A DNA stretch of 64,000 nucleotides from Flavobacterium sp. CECT 9288. Its GTDB lineage: Bacteria; Bacteroidota; Bacteroidia; Flavobacteriales; Flavobacteriaceae. How positions within the stretch are numbered: the first letter of the stretch is position 1; each line of letters opens with the position of its first letter. The stretch covers positions 744,001 through 808,000 of the forward strand of contig NZ_OU957226.1 in assembly GCF_918731615.1 (NCBI RefSeq), given 5' to 3'. Positions 16,152 through 25,296 of this stretch are shown here, in pieces. Made by a program: the position numbers and the translations under genes. Below the pieces are notes generated by a model, which had not been told where the DNA came from, made no database searches, and was given only the letters and a program-made list of their open reading frames with translations.

Positions 16152-16208
16152 GTAGCAGTTATCGCGTCCCGATTGCAAATCGGGAAGGCCGCAGGTTCGA
16201 ATTTCCGT
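16152..16208 (+). other. tRNA-like remnant, copy 1
   Basis: CCCGA-TTGCAAA-TCGGG (16168-16184) is a perfect tRNA anticodon arm with a GCA anticodon (Cys), and GGTTCGAAT is a perfect T-loop. The D arm is short, the T stem does not close on its 3' side and no acceptor stem is present, so this is a tRNA-derived remnant rather than a working gene. Confidence 0.6.
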
Positions 16209-16235
16209 TTTCGGAATAAACACTGCCACCCCGAC

Positions 16236-16267
16236 AAAAGCCGAACGAGATCGTTCGGCTTTTTTTT
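16236..16267 (+). terminator. Terminator after GIY-YIG copy 1
   Basis: AAGCCGAAC and GTTCGGCTT pair around GAGATC, or as a longer stem with a short loop, followed by eight T. The T run merges into the start of repeat copy 2. Confidence 0.8.
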
Positions 16268-16281
16268 ATATAAAAAAAATT

Positions 16282-16527
<246 letters not shown>

Positions 16528-16584
16528 GTAGCAGTTATCGCGTCCCGATTGCAAATCGGGAAGGCCGCAGGTTCAAATTTCCGT
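16528..16584 (+). other. tRNA-like remnant, copy 2
   Basis: Same anticodon arm with GCA as in copy 1; the T-loop now reads GGTTCAAAT. Confidence 0.55.
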
Positions 16585-16611
16585 TTTCGGAAAAAACACT
16601 GCCACCCCGAC

Positions 16612-16646
16612 TTAATCCTTCTTGTTCATTCAAGAAGGATTTTTTT
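16612..16646 (+). terminator. Terminator after GIY-YIG copy 2
   Basis: AATCCTTCTTG and CAAGAAGGATT form an 11-bp stem with a six-base loop, followed by a T run. Confidence 0.85.
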
Positions 16647-16701
16647 ATTACCAAATAATTAAAACTGATGTAGTACTTTATTACGTACTGTAATAAAAGC
16701 T

Positions 16702-16709
16702 TATTTTTG
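16702..16709 (+). promoter_or_regulatory. trxB -7 promoter box
   Basis: TATTTTTG fits TAnnTTTG, 26 bases before the trxB start codon. No clear -33 box. Confidence 0.5.
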
Positions 16710-16735
16710 TACCAAAAAATTTTAATAATCACACC

Positions 16736-17683
16736 ATGTCAGATACGATCGAAAAAATTAAATGCCTTATTATAGGTTCTGGACCTGCAGGATATACTGC
16801 AGCAATTTATGCAGCAAGAGCTAATATGAATCCGGTATTGTACCAAGGAATGCAACCAGGCGGACAGTTAACAACTACAAACGAAGTAGAGAACTGGCCA
16901 GGGAATCCAGAAGGAATTACAGGGCCAGAAATGATGGTAGGTTTACAAGCTCAAGCGCAACGTTTTGGAACCGATGTGCGTGACGGTTGGGCTACAAGAG
17001 TTGATTTCTCTGGAGATATTCACAAAGTTTGGATTAATGAAACTAAAGAATTACACTGTGAAACAGTAATCATTTCAACTGGTGCTTCGGCTAAATATTT
17101 AGGCTTACCATCAGAGCAACATTACTTAAAAATGGGTGGTGGTGTTTCTGCATGTGCTGTTTGTGATGGTTTCTTTTATAGAAACCAAGAGGTGGTCATA
17201 GTAGGTGCAGGAGATTCAGCTTGTGAAGAGGCACACTATTTGTCTAAACTTTGTAAAAAAGTTACCATGCTAGTACGTAGCGAGAAATTTAGAGCTTCAA
17301 AAATTATGGAGGAGCGCGTACGCAAAACAGAAAATATCACCATTTTGATGAACCACGATACTGTAGAAGTACTTGGGGATGAACAAGTAGTTACAGGTGT
17401 AAAAGCGTTAAACAAAACTACAGGTGAAACTTTTGAAATTCCGGCAACAGGATTTTTCGTTGCCATTGGTCACAAGCCGAATACAGATATTTTTAAAGAG
17501 TTTATTACTCTTGATGAAACAGGATATATTGTTAACACGCCAGGTTCTTCACTTACAAATGTTGCAGGTGTTTTTGTAGCTGGTGACGCTGCTGATCATG
17601 TATACCGTCAAGCTATTACGGCAGCGGGAACTGGTTGTATGGCTGCATTGGATGCTGAAAGATATTTGGCAGCTAGGGAGTAA
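16736..17683 (+). CDS. trxB: Thioredoxin-disulfide reductase
   Basis: A 315-aa flavoenzyme that passes electrons from NADPH to thioredoxin in the cytoplasm. It has the FAD loop GSGPAGY (14-20), the redox-active CAVC pair (Cys140 and Cys143) and the NADPH-binding GAGDSACEEA (157-166); the C-terminal FAD motif reads VFVAGDAAD. The length is normal for the low-molecular-weight bacterial type. It is the first clearly chromosomal gene after the mobile element, transcribed alone between its own promoter box and a terminator. Confidence 0.96.
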   Translation: MSDTIEKIKCLIIGSGPAGYTAAIYAARANMNPVLYQGMQPGGQLTTTNEVENWPGNPEGITGPEMMVGLQAQAQRFGTDVRDGWATRVDFSGDIHKVWINETKELHCETVIISTGASAKYLGLPSEQHYLKMGGGVSACAVCDGFFYRNQEVVIVGAGDSACEEAHYLSKLCKKVTMLVRSEKFRASKIMEERVRKTENITILMNHDTVEVLGDEQVVTGVKALNKTTGETFEIPATGFFVAIGHKPNTDIFKEFITLDETGYIVNTPGSSLTNVAGVFVAGDAADHVYRQAITAAGTGCMAALDAERYLAARE

Positions 17684-17700
17684 CAACTATCTATCACTCA

Positions 17701-17738
17701 AAAAAAGTCTCTTTTATTTCAAAAGAGACTTTTTTTTT
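17701..17738 (+). terminator. trxB terminator
   Basis: GTCTCTTTT and AAAAGAGAC pair around ATTTC, followed by nine T. Confidence 0.88.
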
Positions 17739-18080
17739 GAATCAATTCTTCCGCTTAAAATCTGTATCATTTTGGCTATTCAGTCTATCGTTAACTTGTA
17801 CAAGGTGTTACAGACTTAACAGGTTTAAAAACCTGTTAGGTCTCGATAGAACTCCTTTTTGTAAAGCGGTTTTAGTACAGTTGCATTCGATAATAAGCTC
17901 AAAGACCTCAAATGTAGTTACATATCAAAGTATACCAACGATGCCCATATATCAGTAGAGATTGAGTTTAATTGATTTTGGATTTGTGGGCATTACTAAT
18001 ATGTTAGAACTGGCTGCTCATGTTTAGCCAAGAGCTAATATACTTAATAGAGTCATGCTGTAACTGAAAATCAATATATT
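17739..18080. other. Non-coding gap with a palindrome
   Basis: No gene supported. It contains a near-perfect palindrome at 17812-17843 (AGAC-T-TAACAGGTTT and AAACCTGTTA-G-GTCT). This motif resembles a dispersed intergenic repeat I associate with flavobacterial genomes. The rest is featureless AT-rich sequence. Confidence 0.5.
17812..17843. repeat. AACAGGTTT palindrome
   Basis: A 10-bp core stem extended by four outer pairs with one T-G mismatch. No T run, so not an obvious terminator. Confidence 0.55.
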
Positions 18081-19088
18081 TTATTTTTGTTCCGCAATAG
18101 TTACTTTGTTTAATTTTAAAACTCTTATTACTTGATTGGTGTTATCTACTACAAACAAACGGTCTTTTAGCAATGCACAATTAGTAATTGAGTTAAACGC
18201 ATTTTCTCCCATTATATCCGAATTGTTTATAGTTGGGGTGTAATTTTGATCTAAAAAAATGTTTTTGGGATACAGTCGAATATAGTTAGTGCCTTTTAAT
18301 TTTTCAGTTGTTATAGCCCAGTCCTCGCTAAATACTACAGATACTGGAAGGTTGTCGGTTAGTGTTTTAGTATTAGGTAAAATAGGAACTGTCAACGAGC
18401 TAGTTGCGTTTTTCTCAATATCTTTTAAATTGTAATTCAAAAACCCGTTAGCATTTTGTCCAGCTACTATTAAATTTCCATTGGAGATATCCATCGAATA
18501 GATTTCGGTGTAGCCTTTCAGGGTGTTTAATTTAGCTATTGGAGCTAAGTTCCAATTGCTGGTTTCAGTAATTTGTGCAGTTTGGAATACCTTAATTGAA
18601 TTTTCTTTTTCTTTGACAAAAAGAAAACCATCTTTTGCTTTTAGTCCAAATACGTGAACAAAAGTTTGCCACCATTGTCCATTTCCAATCGTGTTGATGC
18701 CTGATAATGTTTTTTCGTCCAAAACAAAAATTCTTGAGTCAATGCTACCAAGGTAAATACGGTCATTGTCAATAGAAATAGAGGATAGTTTTGTGAACGG
18801 AATTGTGGTAGATCCTTTTGTATAGCTTTTGACACTCGAAAGATAAGATAAAGTTGTGGCATCAAATATTTCAAGAATATCACCATTGCAGATGTATAAT
18901 TTGTTATTTGCAATAGTGATAGCGTTAGCTTCTAAAGTACCTTTTCCTCCAGTAATTTGATTGGCTTTGATAGTCGTTTCGTTACTCAAGTAATAAGATT
19001 GATAATTGGTAGGCTCATAAACCATATCAGAATCTTTAGTGCAACAAGCTAAAATAAATAAGATAGCTATATATATAATCTTTTTCAT
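18081..19088 (-). CDS. Lipoprotein with beta-propeller-like repeats
   Basis: A 335-aa exported lipoprotein, started at the ATG at 19088, which gives a clean signal peptide (KKIIYIAILFILACC) with a lipobox Cys; an ATG eight codons earlier lies inside the previous gene. The mature part has repeated strand blocks of the kind ITIANNKLYICNGDILEIFD and ISIDNDRIYLGSIDSRIFVL, typical of a beta propeller. No catalytic motif is seen. It is the second gene after a metzincin-like lipoprotein, 14 bases downstream, so the two surface proteins probably act together. Confidence 0.6.
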   Translation of the reverse strand: MKKIIYIAILFILACCTKDSDMVYEPTNYQSYYLSNETTIKANQITGGKGTLEANAITIANNKLYICNGDILEIFDATTLSYLSSVKSYTKGSTTIPFTKLSSISIDNDRIYLGSIDSRIFVLDEKTLSGINTIGNGQWWQTFVHVFGLKAKDGFLFVKEKENSIKVFQTAQITETSNWNLAPIAKLNTLKGYTEIYSMDISNGNLIVAGQNANGFLNYNLKDIEKNATSSLTVPILPNTKTLTDNLPVSVVFSEDWAITTEKLKGTNYIRLYPKNIFLDQNYTPTINNSDIMGENAFNSITNCALLKDRLFVVDNTNQVIRVLKLNKVTIAEQK

Positions 19089-19102
19089 AGTAGTAAGTGG
19101 TA

Positions 19103-20338
19103 TTAATTCCATTTTCCTTCTCCTTTGTATTTAAGTAAGAAGGGGTTGTTAGGGCTGATTTTGAAAACGGGTTTTTTGTAGTCTTTTTTGTTTAGATAAG
19201 CTGTTTTTGTCCATCCTTTTAGTATTTCAGGATCTATAAACGGAAGGTCGTTTAGGTAAATCAAATATTTATAAAAATAAGTGAGCATTTCTTGTTGTCC
19301 TCCACCTTCACCACTATTAGCTAAATTACTACTATGGCTAAATCCAATATGATGAGAATATTCATGAGACCAAATAGACATTTCACCTAACCAATGTCCA
19401 GTGATGTAGTCTGACTCCCATTGCGAAGCCAGCGCGCCTCCTCCCCAAGCACTTCCGCCTCCTACCATTGCTAGGTAAACGGCTCTAGAGTCTAAGTAAT
19501 TCAAATAAATTTTTTCTATTTCTTCCTTCGTGTAATAATCATAAACGCCATTCACATCATCAGTGTTACCATGCCAATTTAAAGCGCCATTTATTGCTGT
19601 TCCTGCTAATGTTGCTTGTTCTTGTTTGTATTTATCAAAATTGGAAAAGGTTTGATAATACAGTGGGTGACTTAAAGCATAGGAGTAATTGATGATCATT
19701 GTGATAGCTTCTTTGGCCAAAACAGGATTCATTGGAAGAAATTTTCCTGGTTCATTGATATGGTAACCATCGTGAAATTGCACTAAATGATTGGATTTTA
19801 TTTTTTTAAATTTGGCAAATAATGGATCTGTTGATGTAACAGAAAATTCAATAGATCCCGATGAAAATCCTTCTATTTTATCAATCGTTACAGTTTTACC
19901 ATTTTCTAACAAGTAATCATTTTTGCCAACTACTAAAGGGATTTGATGTACCGAGCGATGAAACGCAGGAATTTTACTAAAGTGAAAGAGTACGAATTTG
20001 TTTTCGTAATTTGGGAGTTTAGCATATATATTTACATCTGTTAAGGCAACAGGTGAATACAAGGAAACTTGTACAAAATCCTTTCCTTTTAGTATGACTT
20101 GAAGAGGCTGGTTAACTCGAAACCAACGATCTTTTTTGTCATACATACTTGCTGGGTCTTCATTGTCTTCAAAAAGTGTCATGGGTTTATTACCAGCAGG
20201 TAAATTGGTAGCATCAATACTTGATAAATAATTGGGCTGGTAATTTTTGTAGTTTACTTCGGTTTCACAATTTGTGAATAAGGACAAAACAGTCAATAGT
20301 AAAAAACAATGCATTGCATTTTTTAGAACTTGTTTCAT
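19103..20338 (-). CDS. Metzincin-like metalloprotease lipoprotein
   Basis: A 411-aa lipoprotein: signal peptide with lipobox LFTNC (Cys24), a beta-rich N-terminal domain (about 50-180) and a C-terminal protease-like domain. The motif HEYSHHIGFSH (325-335) is an exact HExxHxxGxxH zinc-binding site. A glycine-rich stretch (GGGSAWGGGA, 293-302) precedes it and an EMLTYFYKY helix follows. It is probably a cell-surface zinc peptidase, with family unassigned. It is first in a two-gene operon with a propeller lipoprotein. Confidence 0.68.
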   Translation of the reverse strand: MKQVLKNAMHCFLLLTVLSLFTNCETEVNYKNYQPNYLSSIDATNLPAGNKPMTLFEDNEDPASMYDKKDRWFRVNQPLQVILKGKDFVQVSLYSPVALTDVNIYAKLPNYENKFVLFHFSKIPAFHRSVHQIPLVVGKNDYLLENGKTVTIDKIEGFSSGSIEFSVTSTDPLFAKFKKIKSNHLVQFHDGYHINEPGKFLPMNPVLAKEAITMIINYSYALSHPLYYQTFSNFDKYKQEQATLAGTAINGALNWHGNTDDVNGVYDYYTKEEIEKIYLNYLDSRAVYLAMVGGGSAWGGGALASQWESDYITGHWLGEMSIWSHEYSHHIGFSHSSNLANSGEGGGQQEMLTYFYKYLIYLNDLPFIDPEILKGWTKTAYLNKKDYKKPVFKISPNNPFLLKYKGEGKWN

Positions 20339-20364
20339 AGGTTAGGTTTTAGAATATGGGTTTG

Positions 20365-20372
20365 CAAATATA
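20365..20372 (-). promoter_or_regulatory. -7 box of the protease/propeller operon
   Basis: TATATTTG on the minus strand, 27 bases before the start codon of the protease gene. Confidence 0.55.
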
Positions 20373-20581
20373 TTTTTTCTTTTATTATTTAATCCATCTA
20401 CAACGTTTTTAATTGACTAAATTTATTCTTCCTGAATATATTGACTGATAATAATTTTGAATAGTAAAGCTATTCCTTAGAAAATAGAACAGAGTATTTG
20501 CCACACGGGGAATTAAGATAAAGCAACTTGTAAACCGGTAAACTTCCCGATTGGGCATCCACAAAAAACAAAAGCACAAAA

Positions 20582-20603
20582 AAAACAGGCAATTGCCTGT
20601 TTT
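20582..20603 (-). terminator. Terminator of the GIN-domain gene
   Basis: AAAACAGGCAA and TTGCCTGTTTT make an 11-bp perfect palindrome with A and T runs, shortly after the stop codon of the gene ending at 20626. Confidence 0.8.
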
Positions 20604-20625
20604 CTTGTTTTTAGTAAAGTTACTG

Positions 20626-21459
20626 TTACTTTAACTTCTTGATTAATTTAGTCTCGTCAGCAAACTTTTTGATGGTTATTTTAGGGTTTCCTACGAGCTG
20701 GATTTCAGTTTTATTGGCTGCATCAATACTTAATGTTGTGCTTGAATTTATGATGCAACTAGCATATCCTTCAATAGTTAGTTCCGTATTTTTCAGGGTT
20801 AATTTATTGGCTGTTAAGCTAGAGTTGTTGTCTAAACGCAAGATAGCATTCGAGGCATCACCTTCAATAGTTGCATCCGATTTTTGGTACAAATCTGTTT
20901 TTAAATCAACGGTTGTAATCAGCGCTTTTAAACTAGAATTTTTACTCATTTCAATAGTAGTTTTTTCTGATTTGATATTAAGCTCGCCTTTTGCTTTGTC
21001 ATCGGCTTGGTAAACTACTGATTTAGAATTGATGTTTAAAAATAATTTAGACGTGCCGCTTGCTTTTAGGATTACGCTATCTAATAATAATTCTTGGATG
21101 GCATTTAAGGTAGTCTCGTCTTTGGCTTGAATTGTTTTTAAATTCTCGGTATAGGTTACTCTTACAATCAATTTTTTATATGCAGTTACTTTTTTTAGGG
21201 TATAAATGCGTAATGTTTTTTCGTTTTCGTCAAGTGCCACTACGTCCTGTAAATTATCGTCCGTTTCAACTTTTATGCCTGCTTTTTCTCCTCTTTCTAG
21301 ATGTACTTCTAGATTGTTTTCAATTTGTAAGGTTTCAAAGTCTGCAATTTTTCGCTCTACAATTGTAACAATTTTGGAACCTTTTACTTTGTCAGATTTT
21401 TGAGCAAATGCTACATTTGCTGTGGCTATAAGTAGCACTAAGAGGAAATTTTTTTTCAT
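20626..21459 (-). CDS. Exported GIN-domain protein (DUF2807 type)
   Basis: A 277-aa protein from the ATG at 21459, which gives a signal peptide (KKNFLLVLLIATANVAFAQ); an earlier ATG at 21498 lies in the promoter and terminator region. The body consists of repeated beta strands of the head-GIN (DUF2807) type, opening with ADFETLQIENNLEVHLERG, similar in plan to the neighbouring gene at 21538. Such proteins are surface or periplasmic with unknown role. A terminator between the two genes and its own promoter box indicate separate transcription. Confidence 0.7.
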   Translation of the reverse strand: MKKNFLLVLLIATANVAFAQKSDKVKGSKIVTIVERKIADFETLQIENNLEVHLERGEKAGIKVETDDNLQDVVALDENEKTLRIYTLKKVTAYKKLIVRVTYTENLKTIQAKDETTLNAIQELLLDSVILKASGTSKLFLNINSKSVVYQADDKAKGELNIKSEKTTIEMSKNSSLKALITTVDLKTDLYQKSDATIEGDASNAILRLDNNSSLTANKLTLKNTELTIEGYASCIINSSTTLSIDAANKTEIQLVGNPKITIKKFADETKLIKKLK

Positions 21460-21479
21460 GTCTTGATATTTATTACTTA

Positions 21480-21487
21480 CAAATATA
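21480..21487 (-). promoter_or_regulatory. -7 box of the exported GIN-domain gene
   Basis: TATATTTG on the minus strand, 21 bases before the start at 21459. Confidence 0.55.
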
Positions 21488-21492
21488 AAAAA

Positions 21493-21517
21493 AATCATCC
21501 ACTAGTTAGGGATGATT
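21493..21517 (-). terminator. Terminator of the padR-pspC-GIN operon
   Basis: AATCATCC and GGATGATT pair around nine bases; read on the minus strand a T run follows, 21 bases after the stop of the gene ending at 21538. Confidence 0.8.
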
Positions 21518-21537
21518 TTTTTGTTTGAAAAAGTCTT

Positions 21538-22272
21538 TTATTCTGCGCTAATGCTACCGCCCGAACTAGTATTTTTTTGGATTGACTTGGGTTGTATGTC
21601 ATAATGAATTACACCACCGCTAGAAGCTTCTGCATTTAAACTCACAATGGGATGCACATTAATACTAGCACCGCTTGAAACATCAGCTCTAACTACATTT
21701 GTTAACAAGTCATAAGCGTTGATTTCGCTTCCGCTTGACGCAGAATTTTTAGTCTCTAGCGCTTTTCCGTTTACTTTTATTTCACTACCACTACTAGTGT
21801 CACAGCTTACAACATCAGCTTCTATGCTAAGGTCCATGGTTGCTGCACTTGAGGTATTAAGTCTAATGTTTTCTCCTTTTAAGGTGTTCTTACTCACAAT
21901 TGTTGCTCCGCTTGTGGCCTCGAGTTCATCAATAACTGGCATTCTTACGATTACTTTTTTAACATCTGCATCATTCATTAAATTTTTGTCAAAAGTGATT
22001 ACAAGGGTACCATTTTCAACTTCAGTAGTCAAATATTCTTGTAAGTTTTCGTCCGTTTCTACAATGACTTCAACCTTGTCTGATTGTTCTATTTCAACAT
22101 CAATGCCGCTATTTACTTCGATACTTTTAAAACGCTCTGTAATTTTTCGGTTTTCTGTGGTTACATTTCCGTTTCCTTCAACAGCGTCAAAATTGAAATG
22201 GCAAGAGGTGCAAAATAAGGCAATAAGTACACCTACAATAAACTTAGTAATGAGTGTGATAATTTTTAGCAT
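21538..22272 (-). CDS. GIN-domain lipoprotein (DUF2807)
   Basis: A 244-aa lipoprotein: hydrophobic N-terminus with lipobox ALFCTSC (Cys24), then a DUF2807 head-GIN domain beginning RFKSIEVNSGIDVEIEQ. The second half shows repeated Ser-Ser-Gly turns (ASSGSEI, VSSGASI, ASSGGVI, TSSGGSI) that mark successive coils of a beta-helix-like fold. It starts two bases after the PspC protein gene, so it belongs to that operon. GIN proteins with PspC are commonly linked to envelope stress, which is inferred here. Confidence 0.82.
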   Translation of the reverse strand: MLKIITLITKFIVGVLIALFCTSCHFNFDAVEGNGNVTTENRKITERFKSIEVNSGIDVEIEQSDKVEVIVETDENLQEYLTTEVENGTLVITFDKNLMNDADVKKVIVRMPVIDELEATSGATIVSKNTLKGENIRLNTSSAATMDLSIEADVVSCDTSSGSEIKVNGKALETKNSASSGSEINAYDLLTNVVRADVSSGASINVHPIVSLNAEASSGGVIHYDIQPKSIQKNTSSGGSISAE

Positions 22273-22274
22273 GA

Positions 22275-24014
22275 TTATTTATTTTTTACAATTATTCCGT
22301 CTTTGTTTATTGATAACCCTTTTCCAGAGCCTTTTTTAGTTTCGTTTGAGTTTTCTACATTGCTCTCTATTGAAGTACTATCAACTTCACTTGAATATTC
22401 AGAATTGTATACCTCTTCCTCTTGAGTTTCTGAATCATTATATTCATTTTCATCAGCAGGGCAATTTAAACATTTTATTTTATCTGATGTAACTTTGTAA
22501 ACGTAATTATCTGAGCTGTAGTGTAAATTAAAGAATTCATCGTCAGATCTGTCGTAGTTTTGTACAGATGAATCAGGCTTAATATAAGTGCCTACTGGAA
22601 CAAATAGGGTGATATCTACACTTTGATCACGGTATTTATTTTTTAATTCAGTAATCATGTAATTATCTAAAACAATTTGATTCCCATTGATGGTATACGC
22701 ATATTTAATTTTCTGAGCTCTTTTTTTAGCCTCAGATAATGATATACCTCTAGCTTCTTTTTCTATTTGAAGGTAAGGTAGTTTTTCATCTGTTTTTTCA
22801 ATTTTAAAACGCACATCATTAGAGTAAATAATGTTAGTTCCAATGGAGTCTTGAGTTACCTCAAAATTTCTATTGTCATCTACGTTCTTGGCAAAATAAT
22901 CGTTGTATCTAAATTTGATGTACAATGTATCTGTAGGTTTTAAATTAATGGTTTCTTTTTTTACATCTCTACCATCTACTGCAAATGCACTAGCTTGTTT
23001 AATTCCAATTGAGATAGCAATAGAAACTGCAATAATCCAAATAGCAAGCAAGGTATACTTTACAATATTCCCTATTGATTTCATGTTTGGTGCTAGTAAT
23101 TTAAACCCTAGCAACGTTAAGAAAAAGAACGGAATCCCAACTGCAAAAAACATAAGTAATCCAAAAGACCAAACAGGATAATCAGTAAAATTGCCTGCTT
23201 CAATAAAATTTTGCCAAGGGAAATCGATAAACAATCCAGAACCCAATGTAAAAATACCAATCAACAAGAAAAACAAAACGGTGATTCCAGACAAGATCAA
23301 TAATATGCCTAAGAATTTTGCAAAAACTTTAAAAACGGTCATGATAAAATCTCCAAACGAGCTTCCTAATTTGTTTGCTCCAGTTTTAATATGGACACCG
23401 TATTTGTCATAATCTACATTTTTTAGCTTTCCAGAAACGTTCTCAAACTCTTCTCTAACTTTTTTTTCAATGTTTGATATATTAACAGGTTCTCCAGTCA
23501 TTTCAAGTTTTTCAGAGGTTGTTACGGCCTCTGGTGTTACAATCCATAAAATAATATACGCTAAAATACCAGTTCCAAAACCAGCAAAAACCAGCAATAC
23601 TAGTACTATTCTGATCCACACAGAATCAACCCCAAAATAGTAACCCAATCCCTGTGCTACACCACCTAGCATCCCTTTTTCTTTATCACGATACAGTTTT
23701 TTAGTTCTTCTGCTCGTGTTTTGGTATGGTTTTGCTTCGGCATTTTCGTCTTCAATGATATAGTCTTCTGGTTGTCCCATAACAGCAATCATTTCATCAA
23801 CTTCTTTCAATCCTATAACATGCTTGTCGCTTATTTGTTTTTCATTCAATAATTCAGACACGCGCATTTCAATGTCTTTTAATATTTCATCGTGTCCAGA
23901 TGAGTTTGATAATGAGCGCTTAATAGCATCAAAGTATCGAGTTAATTTTTGGTATGCATTTTCATCTATATGAAAAACCATTCCGCCTAGGTTTATATTT
24001 ACAGTCTTGTTCAT
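22275..24014 (-). CDS. PspC domain membrane protein
   Basis: A 579-aa inner-membrane protein. A soluble N-terminal part (1-100, starting NKTVNINLGGMVFHIDENAY) is followed by a PspC domain (about 105-165, with LYRDKEKGMLGGVAQGLGYY and the membrane segment after it), further membrane helices between about 225 and 345, and a long periplasmic or cytoplasmic tail rich in Asn, Glu and Ser. PspC proteins belong to the phage-shock membrane-stress response. It lies five bases after a PadR repressor gene, a common pairing that suggests PadR controls the operon. Confidence 0.86.
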   Translation of the reverse strand: MNKTVNINLGGMVFHIDENAYQKLTRYFDAIKRSLSNSSGHDEILKDIEMRVSELLNEKQISDKHVIGLKEVDEMIAVMGQPEDYIIEDENAEAKPYQNTSRRTKKLYRDKEKGMLGGVAQGLGYYFGVDSVWIRIVLVLLVFAGFGTGILAYIILWIVTPEAVTTSEKLEMTGEPVNISNIEKKVREEFENVSGKLKNVDYDKYGVHIKTGANKLGSSFGDFIMTVFKVFAKFLGILLILSGITVLFFLLIGIFTLGSGLFIDFPWQNFIEAGNFTDYPVWSFGLLMFFAVGIPFFFLTLLGFKLLAPNMKSIGNIVKYTLLAIWIIAVSIAISIGIKQASAFAVDGRDVKKETINLKPTDTLYIKFRYNDYFAKNVDDNRNFEVTQDSIGTNIIYSNDVRFKIEKTDEKLPYLQIEKEARGISLSEAKKRAQKIKYAYTINGNQIVLDNYMITELKNKYRDQSVDITLFVPVGTYIKPDSSVQNYDRSDDEFFNLHYSSDNYVYKVTSDKIKCLNCPADENEYNDSETQEEEVYNSEYSSEVDSTSIESNVENSNETKKGSGKGLSINKDGIIVKNK

Positions 24015-24019
24015 GATTA

Positions 24020-24349
24020 TTATTTTTGGTTGGTTATAAGGTTTACAGCATCTGATAATTCAGTCCAGGTGCCACTAAGTTCTTTTAAAAAAGTTTGTCC
24101 TATTTCGGTCAAGCCATAATACTTTCTTGGTGGTCCTGATGTAGACTCTTCCCAACGATAATTGAGCAAACCGTCATTTTTTAATCGAGTCAATAAAGGG
24201 TAAATAGTGCCCTCAACAACTAGTAATTTTGCGTTTTTTAAAGTGTCTAATATTTCTGATGTGTATGCGTCTTTCTCTTTTAGTACCGATAGGATGCAAA
24301 ATTCAAGAACACCTTTGCGCATTTGTGCTTTTGTGTTTTCAATGTTCAT
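24020..24349 (-). CDS. PadR family transcriptional regulator
   Basis: A 109-aa winged-helix regulator of the PadR type. The helix-turn-helix and wing read VLEFCILSVLKEKDAYTSEI, then EGTIYPLLTRLKNDGLL and GPPRKYYGLTEIG. It is the first gene of the padR-pspC-GIN operon and is likely its autoregulator. The inducer is unknown. Confidence 0.9.
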   Translation of the reverse strand: MNIENTKAQMRKGVLEFCILSVLKEKDAYTSEILDTLKNAKLLVVEGTIYPLLTRLKNDGLLNYRWEESTSGPPRKYYGLTEIGQTFLKELSGTWTELSDAVNLITNQK

Positions 24350-24583
24350 AATTTCATTTTTTTGATTTTGTGTGATTAAAACTGTTCATTCTTTGATTAA
24401 TTTTCTGGATTTTACTCCAGCTTGATTGATTATTATGATGATTTTTTAGGAGCAGTCAACTCCCGTTTTTTTAAGAACTTTTATTCCTGCTTTTCACTCT
24501 ATCTTTTCTGTTCTCTAAAAAACGAGACCATAAAAGGATGCCGTTGCAATCAGGGCTATACAGAACTTCTAGTACTTTCATGT

Positions 24584-25039
24584 CTATTTTAAAAACGGAA
24601 TGGTAAGCGGGTATTTATATGCTATGCCATTAGATGTTTGCATCGAAGCGTAAATAATATAAAAGAACTCAACAACTTTTAAAATTAAAAAAAGTAAAAG
24701 ACTCACAATTCCTACGGTCAAAAATCCAGCATTGTCACTAAAATTAAAATCAGACAAGATAAAATTGTGATTTTCATGCAAGCTATTCAACGGGATGTTT
24801 TTAAAAACAGTGATTAAAAAACAAGGAATTGCTATCATTAACAATACTAAGGAATAGAGTAATAAACTCAACTGAAAATTAATAGCTTGTTTCCCGTGGT
24901 GATTCACAAATTCCGATTCTCCTTTTTTAGTGCTCCACAATACAATTGGGAATATGTAATTCCCAAAAGGAATAAAATATTGAGTCAGTGTACTCAAGTG
25001 TGTAAATGTGGCAATGTTTTTTTCTGTAGATGATTCCAT
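24584..25039 (-). CDS. DUF4870 family membrane protein
   Basis: A 151-aa membrane protein of the DUF4870 (Tic20-like) type. It has the start ATFTHLSTLTQYFIPFGNYI, the WSTKKGESEFVNHHGKQA loop followed by INFQLSLLLYSLV, and three or four membrane helices. Family members are usually of unknown function. It is separated by 234 bases from padR, with its own promoter box, so it is probably a single-gene unit. Confidence 0.8.
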   Translation of the reverse strand: MESSTEKNIATFTHLSTLTQYFIPFGNYIFPIVLWSTKKGESEFVNHHGKQAINFQLSLLLYSLVLLMIAIPCFLITVFKNIPLNSLHENHNFILSDFNFSDNAGFLTVGIVSLLLFLILKVVEFFYIIYASMQTSNGIAYKYPLTIPFLK

Positions 25040-25113
25040 TTTTTTTGATTTTTGATGATGATTGAAACTGATTTGATTTTTAGATTAATTAGGCTACCTA
25101 GTAATTTCTTATG

Positions 25114-25121
25114 CAAATATA
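25114..25121 (-). promoter_or_regulatory. -7 box of the DUF4870 gene
   Basis: TATATTTG on the minus strand, 75 bases before the start codon. The long leader makes this moderately certain. Confidence 0.4.
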
Positions 25122-25296
25122 TGTTTAAAAAACAGTATCTTGTTTCGCATAGTACCAAACATTAACATAAAATTAACAAATAAATTTAATAGGCGTGCAT
25201 AGTATTTTTTTGTATTTTAGCAAAATATCAAATGGCAATACCCCTGACAGCCCATGTATTACCATTTGTAATTAAAATTCATAAACTAGAAAGCCT

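Noticed and set aside
16152..16208. A functional tRNA-Cys gene
   Set aside because: Anticodon arm and T-loop are good, but no acceptor stem can be formed and the T stem does not close.
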